A DNA stretch of 64,000 bases from IMG/VR virus record IMGVR_UViG_3300001041_000002, positions 37,420 to 101,419 of that record, one strand, 5' to 3'. The DNA is from a virus. Below, piece by piece: positions 30,753-39,194 of this stretch. Each line of letters begins with the position of its first letter. Position 1 is the first letter of the stretch. The notes beneath the pieces were generated by a model, which saw nothing but the letters and a program-made list of their open reading frames with translations, did no database searches and was not told where the DNA came from. The translations under genes and the position numbers were made by a program.

Positions 30753-31280
30753 ATGCTTAATAAAAGTTATAGTTATTTGGTTCCTTTGCTTAACGAAAAG
30801 TGTTTTATAGATAGTGATTTTGTTATACTAATAAGCAATACTTTTGTGTATCATTACGACTATCCAGATGAAGAAATGATCACTATATGTTATGAAAATT
30901 CTGATACTGAGTTATTTCAACAATATCTAGAGATAATTAAAGAAAATGAATTATTTAAGGAAATAAAAGAATCTGAAGATAAGATATATATAACTCTATA
31001 CTTTCCAATAGAATTTATTAAAGAGTATCGATTATATAAACTTGGCAAATTCTCTAGATTTCCAGAATCATCAAAGAAAATAATTCTAAACTATATATTG
31101 GATATTCACAGTATTAATAGTGCTAATAAAGTACGAAGAGTTCTTTATCGAGATGAGAATTTAAGAAAAGAACTTGAACACAAGCTTGATCTTATTATAG
31201 ACGAAAAGCTTGAACTAAGTTCAAAACCCAATAGAGTAGATGAAACATTTATATTTATAGAAAATGAAGAGTGGAGATAA
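30753..31280 (+). CDS. hypothetical protein (175 aa)
   Basis: The ATG at 30753 follows GTG at 30750 and a GGAGGT 12 nt upstream. A 175-residue acidic protein (FVYHYDYPDEEMITICYENS; EIIKENELFKEIKESED), probably alpha/beta. No family recognised; overlaps the next gene by 17 nt. Confidence 0.65.
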   Translation: MLNKSYSYLVPLLNEKCFIDSDFVILISNTFVYHYDYPDEEMITICYENSDTELFQQYLEIIKENELFKEIKESEDKIYITLYFPIEFIKEYRLYKLGKFSRFPESSKKIILNYILDIHSINSANKVRRVLYRDENLRKELEHKLDLIIDEKLELSSKPNRVDETFIFIENEEWR

Positions 31281-31554
31281 AGTCGTTGTAACCAGACCGG
31301 ATGGGAGTATTCTTTTTGGAACAATTAGTAGAATGGATGTTGCTACGTTTCATGGTAAGAATTACCATATAATTAAAAGTAATACTACCGGAATAGAGAG
31401 TTATATAGATTCTGAAACTATTACACTAGAATCTGATACAAAATTAGTTATTCCAGATGGATATTTTGAAAAAGAAGAATTACTTGAGATAGTAAATCAA
31501 GAAAAATCAGCAGAAGAAATATTATTAGATCTTAAAGATCATTTAACGAATTAA
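31264..31554 (+). CDS. hypothetical protein (96 aa)
   Basis: A 96-residue protein with a beta-barrel-like first half (MKSGDKVVVTRPDGSILFGTI) and an acidic helical tail. Possibly a small SH3/OB-like fold. Located directly upstream of the ribonucleotide reductase. No function assigned. Confidence 0.6.
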   Translation: MKSGDKVVVTRPDGSILFGTISRMDVATFHGKNYHIIKSNTTGIESYIDSETITLESDTKLVIPDGYFEKEELLEIVNQEKSAEEILLDLKDHLTN

Positions 31555-31563
31555 AATATAAAT

Positions 31564-33438
31564 ATGAATAGTAGTGAGAAGGATTTGAGTAGAGAGATAT
31601 TGAGTGAAATTACTATTTTTAATAAATACGCGAAGTATCTTCCCGATAAAAAACGTAGGGAGAGCTGGAAGGAACTCGTAGACAGAAATAAAGAAATGCA
31701 CATTGAGAAGTTTCCGAAGTTGATTGGAGATATAGAGTGGGCATATCAATTTGTCTATGATAAAAAAATATTACCATCAATGCGTAGCCTTCAATTTGCA
31801 GGTAAGGCAGCAAAGATAAACCCAGCTAGACTATATAATTGTAGTTATATGGCTGTTAATGACCTGCGATCTTTTCAGGAGGCAATGTACTTACTTTTAA
31901 GCGGTTGTGGAGTTGGATATTCGGTACAAAAACACCATATAGCACAACTTCCAGATATTAGAAAACCTAATCCTAATAGACGCAGAAGATATGTCATTGC
32001 CGATAGTGTTGTTGGGTGGGCTGATGCTATAAAAGTATTAGTCAAATCATACTTCGGGATATCCAGCTCAACGATTGATTTTGATTACCGTGATATTAGA
32101 CCAAAGGGCGCTCTATTGGTGACATCTGGTGGAAGGGCTCCTGGAAGTAAGCCGCTCAGAGAATGTCTGACAAAAATCCAATGTTTATTAGACGATAAAA
32201 ATGACGGAGATAGATTGACTACGTTAGAGGCGCATACAATTATGTGTTATATCGCAGACGCAGTACTTAGCGGTGGAATTAGACGAGCAGCATTAATATC
32301 GTTATTTAGTATTGATGACACAGACATGCTGTCATGCAAAGCTGGTAATTGGTGGGAATTACATCCAGAGAGAGGACGTGCGAATAATACAGTAGTTATA
32401 GTGAGATCTAAAGTTAAAAAGGATGATTTCTCTAAGATTTGGAATTACATTAAAGCATCTGGTTCTGGTGAACCTGGAATTATGTGGACAAATAATCCAG
32501 AGATTGGGGCTAATCCATGCTTCGAGATATCATTAAAGAACATGCAATTTTGTAACTTAGTGGAAATCAACGCATCAGACATATCGTCGCAACAAGATTT
32601 AAATGACAGAACCAGAGCTGCAACTATAATTGGAACTCTGCAGGCATCATACACAGATTTTCATTATCTAAGGGATAACTGGAGAACCAATTGTGAAAAA
32701 GATTCCCTTCTTGGAGTCTCAATGACCGGAATAGCTTCAATGGAATTGTTTAAATATAATACAGAAGAAGCTGCAAACGTATCGGTTCAGACAAATGATG
32801 AATACTCAAGTATTATTGGAATCAATAAAGCTGCAAGGATAACTGCCGTTAAACCAGCAGGAACGACTAGCTTAGTATTAGGAACCTCTAGTGGAGTACA
32901 TGCTTGGCATGATAAATTTTATTGGAGACGAATGCGAATTAATAAGAATGAAAGTATTTATGAATATTTGCTTAAAACAAACCCATTTTTACTTGAAGAT
33001 GATTACTTTCATCCAAATACCACCGCTATAATTAAAGTGCCTCAAAAGGCTCCTAATGAGGCTATATTAAGAGATGAGCCTGCCTTATCATTGTTAAATA
33101 GAGTTAAGTATATTACCGAGAAATGGATCAACCCAGGATTCAGAAGTGGATACAATCAGCACAATGTTAGCTGTACTGTATCTATTAAAGATAATGAGTG
33201 GGATGAAGTTGCTGAATGGATGTGGAATAATCGAAAGATATATACAGGAATATCCGTTCTACCATATGATAATCATTCATACGTGCAGGCTCCATTTGAA
33301 TCATGTACCGAAGAGGAATATTTATCAGCTATGGAAAATCTCAAAAATATTGACTTAACTCAAGTTATTGAAGATTTCGATGGAACTAATCTTTCTGGGG
33401 AAGTAGCGTGCGGAAATTCTGGATGTGAAATAACTTAG
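31564..33438 (+). CDS. adenosylcobalamin-dependent ribonucleotide reductase, class II monomeric (624 aa)
   Basis: Class II RTPR-like sequence. N-terminal IFNKYAKYLPDKKRRESW, LPSMRSLQFAG and LYNCSYMAVNDLRSF (Cys93, one of the reducible pair), GCGVGYSVQ, then NPCFEISL with Cys319 as the radical thiol. A tail VACGNSGCEI (Cys616, Cys621) matches the redox relay. The absence of an NrdB-type subunit and the RTPR-type length suggest B12 dependence. It makes deoxyribonucleotides for the large phage genome. Gut Bacteroidota import cobalamin, consistent with the host. Confidence 0.9.
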   Translation: MNSSEKDLSREILSEITIFNKYAKYLPDKKRRESWKELVDRNKEMHIEKFPKLIGDIEWAYQFVYDKKILPSMRSLQFAGKAAKINPARLYNCSYMAVNDLRSFQEAMYLLLSGCGVGYSVQKHHIAQLPDIRKPNPNRRRRYVIADSVVGWADAIKVLVKSYFGISSSTIDFDYRDIRPKGALLVTSGGRAPGSKPLRECLTKIQCLLDDKNDGDRLTTLEAHTIMCYIADAVLSGGIRRAALISLFSIDDTDMLSCKAGNWWELHPERGRANNTVVIVRSKVKKDDFSKIWNYIKASGSGEPGIMWTNNPEIGANPCFEISLKNMQFCNLVEINASDISSQQDLNDRTRAATIIGTLQASYTDFHYLRDNWRTNCEKDSLLGVSMTGIASMELFKYNTEEAANVSVQTNDEYSSIIGINKAARITAVKPAGTTSLVLGTSSGVHAWHDKFYWRRMRINKNESIYEYLLKTNPFLLEDDYFHPNTTAIIKVPQKAPNEAILRDEPALSLLNRVKYITEKWINPGFRSGYNQHNVSCTVSIKDNEWDEVAEWMWNNRKIYTGISVLPYDNHSYVQAPFESCTEEEYLSAMENLKNIDLTQVIEDFDGTNLSGEVACGNSGCEIT

Positions 33439-33441
33439 CTT

Positions 33442-34194
33442 ATGGACGAACAAAATAATCCAAATAATAATTTTGCGTATTCTAGGTTTGATTTGGAACA
33501 ACTTGAGAGATCGATGGCTGATATATCTGGAAACCAAACACAAGCAAATAGTGCTTTAAGTTATTGGATAACTGAAGATTATGCAGACGGTAATTGTGCA
33601 ATAAAAATAAAAAGTAATAACGAAACTAATGAAATGAATTCAAATAATTTCAAATTAAATGTTGAATATACAAATAAGAGTTCAGCATATGGTCACTCTA
33701 GAACAATGAAAGCTTATAGAGTTGGCGACGATAGATCATCTGTATTTAGAGTTGATCAAATACCATTTCCAGAATGCTGTGGAATAACTATACTTAAAAA
33801 TATAGGCGTATCAGACAGAATTTCTAGAATTGAATTCAAAGAAGTGATTGGTCTTGTTATTGATCATTTAATGGATGAAGATCAATACAGTAAAATCATC
33901 ATTTACACTACAGATAATTCAACTTTAGCTAAACAGTTGGCTAGGTTTGACGGAGCATTAATGACTGGATCATTCAGAAATCGTCGTAGCGGAAATATTC
34001 TCGTTGGATTTGAAATTGATATCAATCCAAGCGACATGAATATTAACGAAGACGAACATGATGATGAATTTGATTTAGAGGAATTAGATGAAGAAGATAT
34101 TGATCAAGATGATCTTCATGAGGAAGAAGTTGAACAAGAAAATGCTCGGTCTATCTTTGATTTAATGTCCGCTAAAGATAAAGATTTTCTTTAG
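33442..34194 (+). CDS. hypothetical protein with acidic tail (250 aa)
   Basis: A 250-residue protein with a Ser/Asn-rich N-terminal region, FPECCGITILKNIGV in the centre, RFDGALMTGSFRNRRSGNIL, and a long acidic C-terminal segment (EDEHDDEFDLEELDEEDIDQ). The central part might be an alpha/beta enzyme-like domain, but I recognise nothing specific. It sits between ribonucleotide reductase and the DnaE-like OB protein, so DNA metabolism is likely. Confidence 0.7.
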   Translation: MDEQNNPNNNFAYSRFDLEQLERSMADISGNQTQANSALSYWITEDYADGNCAIKIKSNNETNEMNSNNFKLNVEYTNKSSAYGHSRTMKAYRVGDDRSSVFRVDQIPFPECCGITILKNIGVSDRISRIEFKEVIGLVIDHLMDEDQYSKIIIYTTDNSTLAKQLARFDGALMTGSFRNRRSGNILVGFEIDINPSDMNINEDEHDDEFDLEELDEEDIDQDDLHEEEVEQENARSIFDLMSAKDKDFL

Positions 34195-34203
34195 CATACT
34201 CTA

Positions 34204-34983
34204 ATGAACAATCAAATAAGAGATGTGCTTTCAAATAGAGTTACAATTGTTGAGAATATAGATAACTTAGTTAAATATGGTAATGATTTTAAGAAAAATC
34301 TACAACAATTGTCTCTATTTGGAAATTCTATTGAAGCAAAACCAAAGCTGTCAGAAATAAATAATATTAATTATTATGAGGCCGTAACCAAAGAGAAAAA
34401 TATTTTAGGAATATGTTTAACATACAATATCTTTGACAAATATTTTCTAATAAAAAAACGATTTTGCAATAATACAATAAGTTCATTGAATGAGATGACA
34501 GAAGACTGTCCATCTGGAATAATATTACTATCATCAATAAATGATATTGAATACAGAACATCTCTTGCTGGAAATAAATACGCTAAATTACAGTTACAAG
34601 ATTATGACAGCTCGTGTGGTGTGTACTTATGGGGATCTGCGTATCAAAAGAACATAAGCAAGATCTTTAAAGATAGAATTTATCTCATAGAACTTGGTTA
34701 TAATAAAGATAATGAAAGCGTTTTTATCATAAATATAAGGCCTGTTGATGATATAAACCCACAAGAATATATATCTACAATAATTCTAGGTATTGATAAA
34801 TCAAATACTGTTAAAACCAGAGAATATGTTTTCAAAAATATGTTTATGGGCACAACCGGAGATTATAACCTTATATTTAGATATTCAGAAGTAGATTATG
34901 CCGCTCCATACAAAATTATATTTAACGAAGAACATTATCTTTATTTAAAAGATTTAAACATTAATATAGAAATACAAAAATGA
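34204..34983 (+). CDS. orphan DnaE C-terminal/OB-fold module (259 aa)
   Basis: The start (FKKNLQQLSLFGNS...PKLSEINNINYYEAVTKEKNILGICL) mirrors the C-terminal region of bacterial DNA polymerase III alpha, where LFG and E--LGFYLSGHPLD-Y occur. The second half, LAGNKYAKLQLQDYDSSCGVYLW, resembles the OB-fold (tRNA_anti) strand pattern that follows in DnaE. No PHP or palm domain is present. It may bind ssDNA or a polymerase elsewhere in the genome. Confidence 0.55.
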   Translation: MNNQIRDVLSNRVTIVENIDNLVKYGNDFKKNLQQLSLFGNSIEAKPKLSEINNINYYEAVTKEKNILGICLTYNIFDKYFLIKKRFCNNTISSLNEMTEDCPSGIILLSSINDIEYRTSLAGNKYAKLQLQDYDSSCGVYLWGSAYQKNISKIFKDRIYLIELGYNKDNESVFIINIRPVDDINPQEYISTIILGIDKSNTVKTREYVFKNMFMGTTGDYNLIFRYSEVDYAAPYKIIFNEEHYLYLKDLNINIEIQK

Positions 34984-35264
34984 CAGATAAAAATACATCT
35001 TGGAAGATACAAAAGATTACTGAAAGTTTAAATAGTTTACTTCAGTATAAAAACTTAAACTATGGTGATTCAGCGCTAAATCCAATCAAGGTTTTTAGTA
35101 AGTCAGACGCAACGGATAGTATTACTATTAGGCTTGATGATAAAATCAGTAGAATACAGAATTCCAAGGAGTTACGTAAGAATGACGTCGCTGATATTTT
35201 TGGCTATATAGTATTATTATGTGCATCTAAAGATTGGATCTCATTTGAAGAATTTAAAGATTAA
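34980..35264 (+). CDS. Nmad1/DUF1599-like protein (94 aa)
   Basis: The sequence LQYKNLNYGDSALNPIKVFSK...SITIRLDDKISRIQN...ELRKNDVADIFGYIVLL closely follows the 'nucleotide modification associated domain 1' signature as I remember it (KN-NYGDSALNPLRIFSK, RIDDKLSRI, DVVDLIGYLVLL). The family occurs near DNA/nucleotide modification genes in phages. Overlaps the OB-module gene by ATGA. Confidence 0.75.
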   Translation: MTDKNTSWKIQKITESLNSLLQYKNLNYGDSALNPIKVFSKSDATDSITIRLDDKISRIQNSKELRKNDVADIFGYIVLLCASKDWISFEEFKD

Positions 35265-35269
35265 TAATT

Positions 35270-36124
35270 ATGAGCGAATTACAACAAGAAGGCAAGATAG
35301 TTGGAACCAATGTTAAGAATAATTCTATAGAAGAAGAGATTGATCAGTATCTTGGTGAATCTGGTAAAATACTTGAGGCTGCTTTTAGGCAAACCTCTGC
35401 ATCTAGTCAGTGGACATCAATTGTTCAATCAGCACCTATTCCATATTATATTCCAGACTCTAGATATAAAGTAGGAGTAGATCCTGGTGATCGTCCTAAA
35501 TCCACTAGAAATGATTACTTTGACATTCCAGTAATAAAACCAGGATCAGGACTTCGTGCTAGTATGGAGACGGTAAATGTTGACAACACAGGTAAATACA
35601 ATTGGTCTTCTGAGTACGAAAGAATGGCTGATTCAATAAAGAAAAAGTCGCCTAAATATATGTCACAACCTATTCCTAAATATAAAGATCAAATTAACAT
35701 TAAAGATGCATTATCATCATTTAGAGATCTTAATGAAAAAGATGTTAATAAATTTATATTAACGGGATCAGTAGCTTTATTTGTTCAAAATAAGATAACT
35801 AGAAATCGATTCAAAGATGTTGACATTATCTCCATGTCTGATTTTGAGATGGATGATGACATGGTTGTTTATCCGAGATTAAAATATGAGATTATAGATG
35901 GTGGTGGAGAAATGAGATCTATAGTATTTAATAATGTTTTATTCGACATATTCAGCTATAATCCAGAAAAAGAGATTGATGTTATTGAAGTTAAGTTTGG
36001 TAAAGAAACTTATTTATGTCAAGACTGGAAACAAATAATTATGGCAAAAATGAGGATGATAATTCCAAAGATGAAAGATCATGAAGAGATATTCAACAAT
36101 TGCATAGAGATTAATTTTAAATAA
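35270..36124 (+). CDS. nucleotidyltransferase-fold protein (284 aa)
   Basis: Around residues 165-190 the sequence FILTGSVALFVQNKITRNRF followed by KDVDIIS has the GS...DvD layout of a polymerase-beta-type (MNT) nucleotidyltransferase, with a third acidic residue possible in VLFDIFSY. The N-terminal 140 residues are low-complexity/disordered-like and unrecognised. A substrate such as a tRNA end, protein or small molecule cannot be named. Confidence 0.65.
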   Translation: MSELQQEGKIVGTNVKNNSIEEEIDQYLGESGKILEAAFRQTSASSQWTSIVQSAPIPYYIPDSRYKVGVDPGDRPKSTRNDYFDIPVIKPGSGLRASMETVNVDNTGKYNWSSEYERMADSIKKKSPKYMSQPIPKYKDQINIKDALSSFRDLNEKDVNKFILTGSVALFVQNKITRNRFKDVDIISMSDFEMDDDMVVYPRLKYEIIDGGGEMRSIVFNNVLFDIFSYNPEKEIDVIEVKFGKETYLCQDWKQIIMAKMRMIIPKMKDHEEIFNNCIEINFK

Positions 36125-36125
36125 T

Positions 36126-36611
36126 ATGAGAAGCAAGCTAAGAATACCTATATTTTTGAATCTTATTGATGGAATCTATACCGATGTATTTACACAGTCT
36201 TTTGGGTTTAATTATGATGATGAAACCATAGATCAATATGTAGACTCAATATATGAAAATTTATTTGAAATTACTGAATATTGGACGGAGAATCCAGACC
36301 TAAGATTTAGCCAAGTTTTAATTAATATTGGCATAATTCCGAATGTCCCTGGAGTATGGTACTATAAGGAAGAACATGAAATCCTTCAAGACCTAGGAGT
36401 ACAAACCAGAGAATTTCTTTTATGGGGTCAGAATTTTGATAAAGATATGAATAGGCTTCCAGAAACTATCTATAAGCCAGTGAAAGATCTAAGTACTGAT
36501 CATATAAAGGCAATACTAGATGGAGGATGGTGTCGTTCTGAACCGTATTTACAGTGTTTTAAAGATGAATTAATACTGAGAGAGGGCAATGAAGTTCCTG
36601 AAAATATTTAA
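36126..36611 (+). CDS. conserved phage protein (161 aa)
   Basis: The motif set RFSQVLINIGIIPN...WYYKEEHEILQDLGVQTRE and STDHIKAILDGG is known to me from many uncharacterised phage/prophage proteins (RFGQLLFNLGI, HIKAIL). No catalytic motif. Overlaps the next gene by 23 nt. Confidence 0.75.
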   Translation: MRSKLRIPIFLNLIDGIYTDVFTQSFGFNYDDETIDQYVDSIYENLFEITEYWTENPDLRFSQVLINIGIIPNVPGVWYYKEEHEILQDLGVQTREFLLWGQNFDKDMNRLPETIYKPVKDLSTDHIKAILDGGWCRSEPYLQCFKDELILREGNEVPENI

Positions 36612-37164
36612 AGAAATAAAGGGGGTGTTTGTGCCCCCTAAAAAGCGTTATTATATTGGCAAGATTGCTCATGGCACTCCATATTTTAATCCATGGAATT
36701 TTGTATCGACGATTATTGCATTCAGGAGATTAAAACTTAAAACTCCAGAACAATTGGCTGAATATAAAGCTAAATATCCACATGCAGGTACAAAAAACAA
36801 TAACTATTTATTTACAAATATGCCAATGGTTCACAGAGCCAAAGAGTGGACATTTCAGTTATTTGATAATTGGTATTGGGTACAAATTGGATGGCCTATA
36901 TATATTTATTGGCATAACTTAGGATGGAAAGATAAGTGGGGGTCGCCACGCTATGAATGGTCTCCAGCATTTTATATATTTTTCTTCAAGTGGCAATTCT
37001 GCATATGGTGGGGAGCTCCAGATAGAGAAAATGATAAGTATTACGAAATGATTTTATGGTACTTAAAATATTCTGAAAATGATATCATTAAAGCTGAGAA
37101 AACTTGGGGATGGGTTGATTACGAAACTAAGAAGTCAACGTGGAATAAAAAATATTTATTATGA
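36589..37164 (+). CDS. Trp-rich conserved phage protein (191 aa)
   Basis: Very rich in Trp and Tyr: NWYWVQIGWPIYIYWH, WKDKWGSPRYEWSPAFYIFF and KWQFCIWWGAPD, with WGWVDY at the end. I have seen this GWKDKWGSPR-EWSP block in crAss-like and other Bacteroides phages, unnamed. The aromatic clusters suggest a compact beta-sandwich or a membrane-peripheral protein; function unknown. Confidence 0.75.
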   Translation: MKFLKIFKEIKGVFVPPKKRYYIGKIAHGTPYFNPWNFVSTIIAFRRLKLKTPEQLAEYKAKYPHAGTKNNNYLFTNMPMVHRAKEWTFQLFDNWYWVQIGWPIYIYWHNLGWKDKWGSPRYEWSPAFYIFFFKWQFCIWWGAPDRENDKYYEMILWYLKYSENDIIKAEKTWGWVDYETKKSTWNKKYLL

Positions 37165-37415
37165 GTGAACTGGATCAATTTAAATTGAAATCCAAAACCT
37201 CAGTCGTTCAAATTAACGGCTTAGGTCAAGGAGGTTGGATGGGCTGCTTATGTCAAGTTGATGAAGTAAAACCATGGGGAGTTCAGGCTTGGGTAGAAAT
37301 TCCAATGCAGGGATCTGCATATATTAGACTACGATGGGAGCAATTTGATTACATTGGAGAAGCTAGAATGATAGGAGGAGATTATGAGGAGAAATTGGCA
37401 GAAAATAATTCATGA
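37161..37415 (+). CDS. hypothetical protein (84 aa)
   Basis: An 84-residue protein (LGQGGWMGCLCQVDEVKPWG) with a small-barrel style and a Trp-rich core similar in flavour to its neighbour. Starts inside the preceding stop (ATGA). Overlaps the following gene by 32 nt. Family unrecognised. Confidence 0.65.
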   Translation: MSELDQFKLKSKTSVVQINGLGQGGWMGCLCQVDEVKPWGVQAWVEIPMQGSAYIRLRWEQFDYIGEARMIGGDYEEKLAENNS

Positions 37416-37662
37416 CACATATAAAGAACTGTATTTGCACGCAGAACCATCGGCAGATTTTGATGAACTCGTGGCAAATGCAGTTCTTAATAATCGTGGA
37501 GAGAAAGTAATTAACTATCTGGATTATGAGATTTCAGCAAGTTTAATGGATTCCATTGTTAGTAGTTTTGAGAAAAGATATAAAATGTCAACTCACGATA
37601 TCAAAGGGTACAGATTTGCAATATATCTAGGATGTAGCCCCAAAACGAAAGTAAATGGATAA
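37384..37662 (+). CDS. conserved phage protein (92 aa)
   Basis: Central blocks DFDELVANAVLNNRGEKVIN and YLDYEISASLMDSIVSS with GCSPKTKV at the end resemble a small family present in many phages of Gram-negative hosts (DFDELV, DYEI, YLGCSPKTK). No biochemical role is known to me. Overlaps both neighbours. Confidence 0.7.
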   Translation: MRRNWQKIIHDTYKELYLHAEPSADFDELVANAVLNNRGEKVINYLDYEISASLMDSIVSSFEKRYKMSTHDIKGYRFAIYLGCSPKTKVNG

Positions 37663-37888
37663 ATTAATAAACGAACTTAAAGATGCTGTTATTTCATATT
37701 TAGAGAAGAAACCTCAAGGCGAACCTTACCTAATTTATAGAAATAACAGATATACTGCCCAAGATTGTATTGATTCTATTGCAAACAATGAAGAATTTGG
37801 ATTATCATTAATAAGAAATTCAATTTTACTTTCAATAGATAGATTTGATAGACTGAAAGATAATTTCCAAGATTTTACAAAACTCTAA
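37655..37888 (+). CDS. hypothetical protein (77 aa)
   Basis: A 77-residue helical protein (KLINELKDAVISYLEKKPQG; AQDCIDSIANNEEFGLSLIR). Overlaps the upstream gene by 8 nt and ends 41 nt before the next start, where a promoter-like site occurs. No family recognised. Confidence 0.65.
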   Translation: MDKLINELKDAVISYLEKKPQGEPYLIYRNNRYTAQDCIDSIANNEEFGLSLIRNSILLSIDRFDRLKDNFQDFTKL

Positions 37889-37898
37889 ATTAATTATC

Positions 37899-37906
37899 TA
37901 TCTTTG
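37899..37906 (+). promoter_or_regulatory. Bacteroidota -7 promoter element
   Basis: TATCTTTG (TAnnTTTG) lies 23 nt before the ATG at 37929 in a short gap between genes. The -33 TTTG is not clear (ATTTTACAAAA lies at about the right place), so the match is partial. Confidence 0.4.
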
Positions 37907-37928
37907 CATCATAATTAAATATATTATT

Positions 37929-38405
37929 ATGGGCGAAGGCAAAATAAAGAATGCATCCAAATGTTCTTATGATGGAGTTGATTTTAAAAGTAAGCTTGAG
38001 TTATTTTGTTACAAAAAACTTCAAGAAGCTGGTATCGAATTTATATATCAGCCACCTACTGTAGAATTAATTCCATCATTCGAACTAGATTTTAAGTGTT
38101 ACGAAGATATTGGCAGGATAGTTCGAGATGAGAACAAGAAGGTTAAATATTCAACAAAGAGATTTGACGTAACTAGTAAAATTAGAAATATATCATACAC
38201 ACCAGATTTTGCATGTTGCGATGGATTATACGTCATAGAAACGAAAGGCTACTCCAACGATGCCTTCCCGTTAAGATGGAAACTCTATAAGCAATATCTG
38301 ATGAATATTGGATTTAAGGGTATCTTAATGATGCCAGAGAATCAATCAGAAATACTTCAATGTGTAGAAATAATTAAAGAAAATCAATCTATTCAACACC
38401 CGTAA
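37929..38405 (+). CDS. PD-(D/E)XK endonuclease, DUF1064-like (158 aa)
   Basis: DGVDFKSKLELFCYKKLQEAG near the N-terminus gives the conserved Glu of the fold; ISYTPDFACCDGLYVIETKGY supplies the Asp and E-x-K of the active site; DAFPLRWKLYKQYL follows. This is the DUF1064/resolvase-like phage endonuclease pattern. It could resolve branched DNA during packaging or recombination. The site comprises Asp and E-x-K in the correct order, so it is probably active. Confidence 0.8.
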   Translation: MGEGKIKNASKCSYDGVDFKSKLELFCYKKLQEAGIEFIYQPPTVELIPSFELDFKCYEDIGRIVRDENKKVKYSTKRFDVTSKIRNISYTPDFACCDGLYVIETKGYSNDAFPLRWKLYKQYLMNIGFKGILMMPENQSEILQCVEIIKENQSIQHP

Positions 38406-38418
38406 AGTTCAGCTCTAG

Positions 38419-38626
38419 ATATCGTATAATACAAGCAAAAAAGGGTTTATAGTAGCACGATATATGAGAAACCCTGCGAATAGATTGTTTAAAAATAAAA
38501 GTAATCACTCCCCCTCTCGACACATAAAATTGAAGGGCGCTCAGAGTGGTTCGTATCTGTAATCAAGCCTTATATGGGCAAGATAAGACGATAAGGCAAA
38601 GACCGCTGATCACGGACACTGGCCTT
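38419..38626 (+). ncRNA. structured RNA with H-type pseudoknot and a switch-like hairpin pair
   Basis: ATATCGT (38419-38425) pairs with ACGATAT (38457-38463), while AGGGTTT (38442-38448), lying between them, pairs with AAACCCT (38469-38475); the interleaved order makes an H-type pseudoknot of two 7-bp stems. Next, AATCACTC (38503-38510) pairs with GAGTGGTT (38544-38551). Then ATAAGGC (38591-38597) can pair with GCCTTAT (38567-38573), or its AAGGC part with GCCTT (38622-38626), so two exclusive folds exist. No coding frame. Confidence 0.55.
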
Positions 38627-38641
38627 TAAAAATTTTAAATT

Positions 38642-38830
38642 ATGAGCGTAAATAATTCAAAACAAAAAGAACTAACAAAGTGTGAATTATTAAATATGGA
38701 TATTCATGAACTCATTGCAGTATATGATTTTCCATATTTTCAGATATTAAGAGTTTCAAATGGATGGATATATTCATACTGGAATCAAGTTAATCAAGAT
38801 TACACAAGAGACATATTTGTAAAAGAATAA
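38642..38830 (+). CDS. hypothetical protein (62 aa)
   Basis: A 62-residue aromatic protein (VYDFPYFQILRVSNGWIYSY). Its ATG is 15 nt downstream of the switch-like RNA, which may control it. The family is unrecognised. Confidence 0.65.
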   Translation: MSVNNSKQKELTKCELLNMDIHELIAVYDFPYFQILRVSNGWIYSYWNQVNQDYTRDIFVKE

Positions 38831-38833
38831 ATT

Positions 38834-39022
38834 ATGGAGAAATATTACTTAATAGAAAGAGCTTTTTCTAATGGATTTTGGGATGATGATAATGGTAGGT
38901 TCGTGCCGCAATCTTTTGCTACTAAATACGAGTCGAATAGTAACTTTAAAATCATCAATGCAATAATGAGTGTGACTAGATTTTATCCAGTCAATATAAC
39001 CGAGATATATAATAAAATTTAA
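38834..39022 (+). CDS. hypothetical protein (62 aa)
   Basis: A 62-residue protein rich in aromatic and Asn/Asp residues (LIERAFSNGFWDDDNGRFVP). 3 nt after the preceding stop, so same transcript. No family recognised. Confidence 0.6.
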   Translation: MEKYYLIERAFSNGFWDDDNGRFVPQSFATKYESNSNFKIINAIMSVTRFYPVNITEIYNKI

Positions 39023-39026
39023 AATT

Positions 39027-39194
39027 ATGAAATATTTAATAATCACAAAAAATAACAATCCATTTTATACTGAATGGTTTGACTATGAAAACCTTTATGT
39101 TCCCGAACTGATGGTATGTATTTTCAACATTAAATCAGGAAAACATACTTTTGATGGGCAAACGTGGATTAAAACAGTAGTAGATCACTTATGA
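39027..39194 (+). CDS. hypothetical protein (55 aa)
   Basis: A 55-codon gene (MKYLIITKNNNPFYTEWFDY...CIFNIKSGKHTFDGQTW), Tyr/Phe/Trp-rich. The gap to the preceding gene is 4 nt and it overlaps the following start (ATGA), which supports coding. No family recognised. Confidence 0.6.
   Translation: MKYLIITKNNNPFYTEWFDYENLYVPELMVCIFNIKSGKHTFDGQTWIKTVVDHL

Noticed and set aside
30713-30760. A 15-codon frame MTHIKPVEDWRWSDA ahead of the 30753 gene.
   Set aside because: It ends inside the next gene's start region and could be a leader peptide, but nothing beyond its position supports that.
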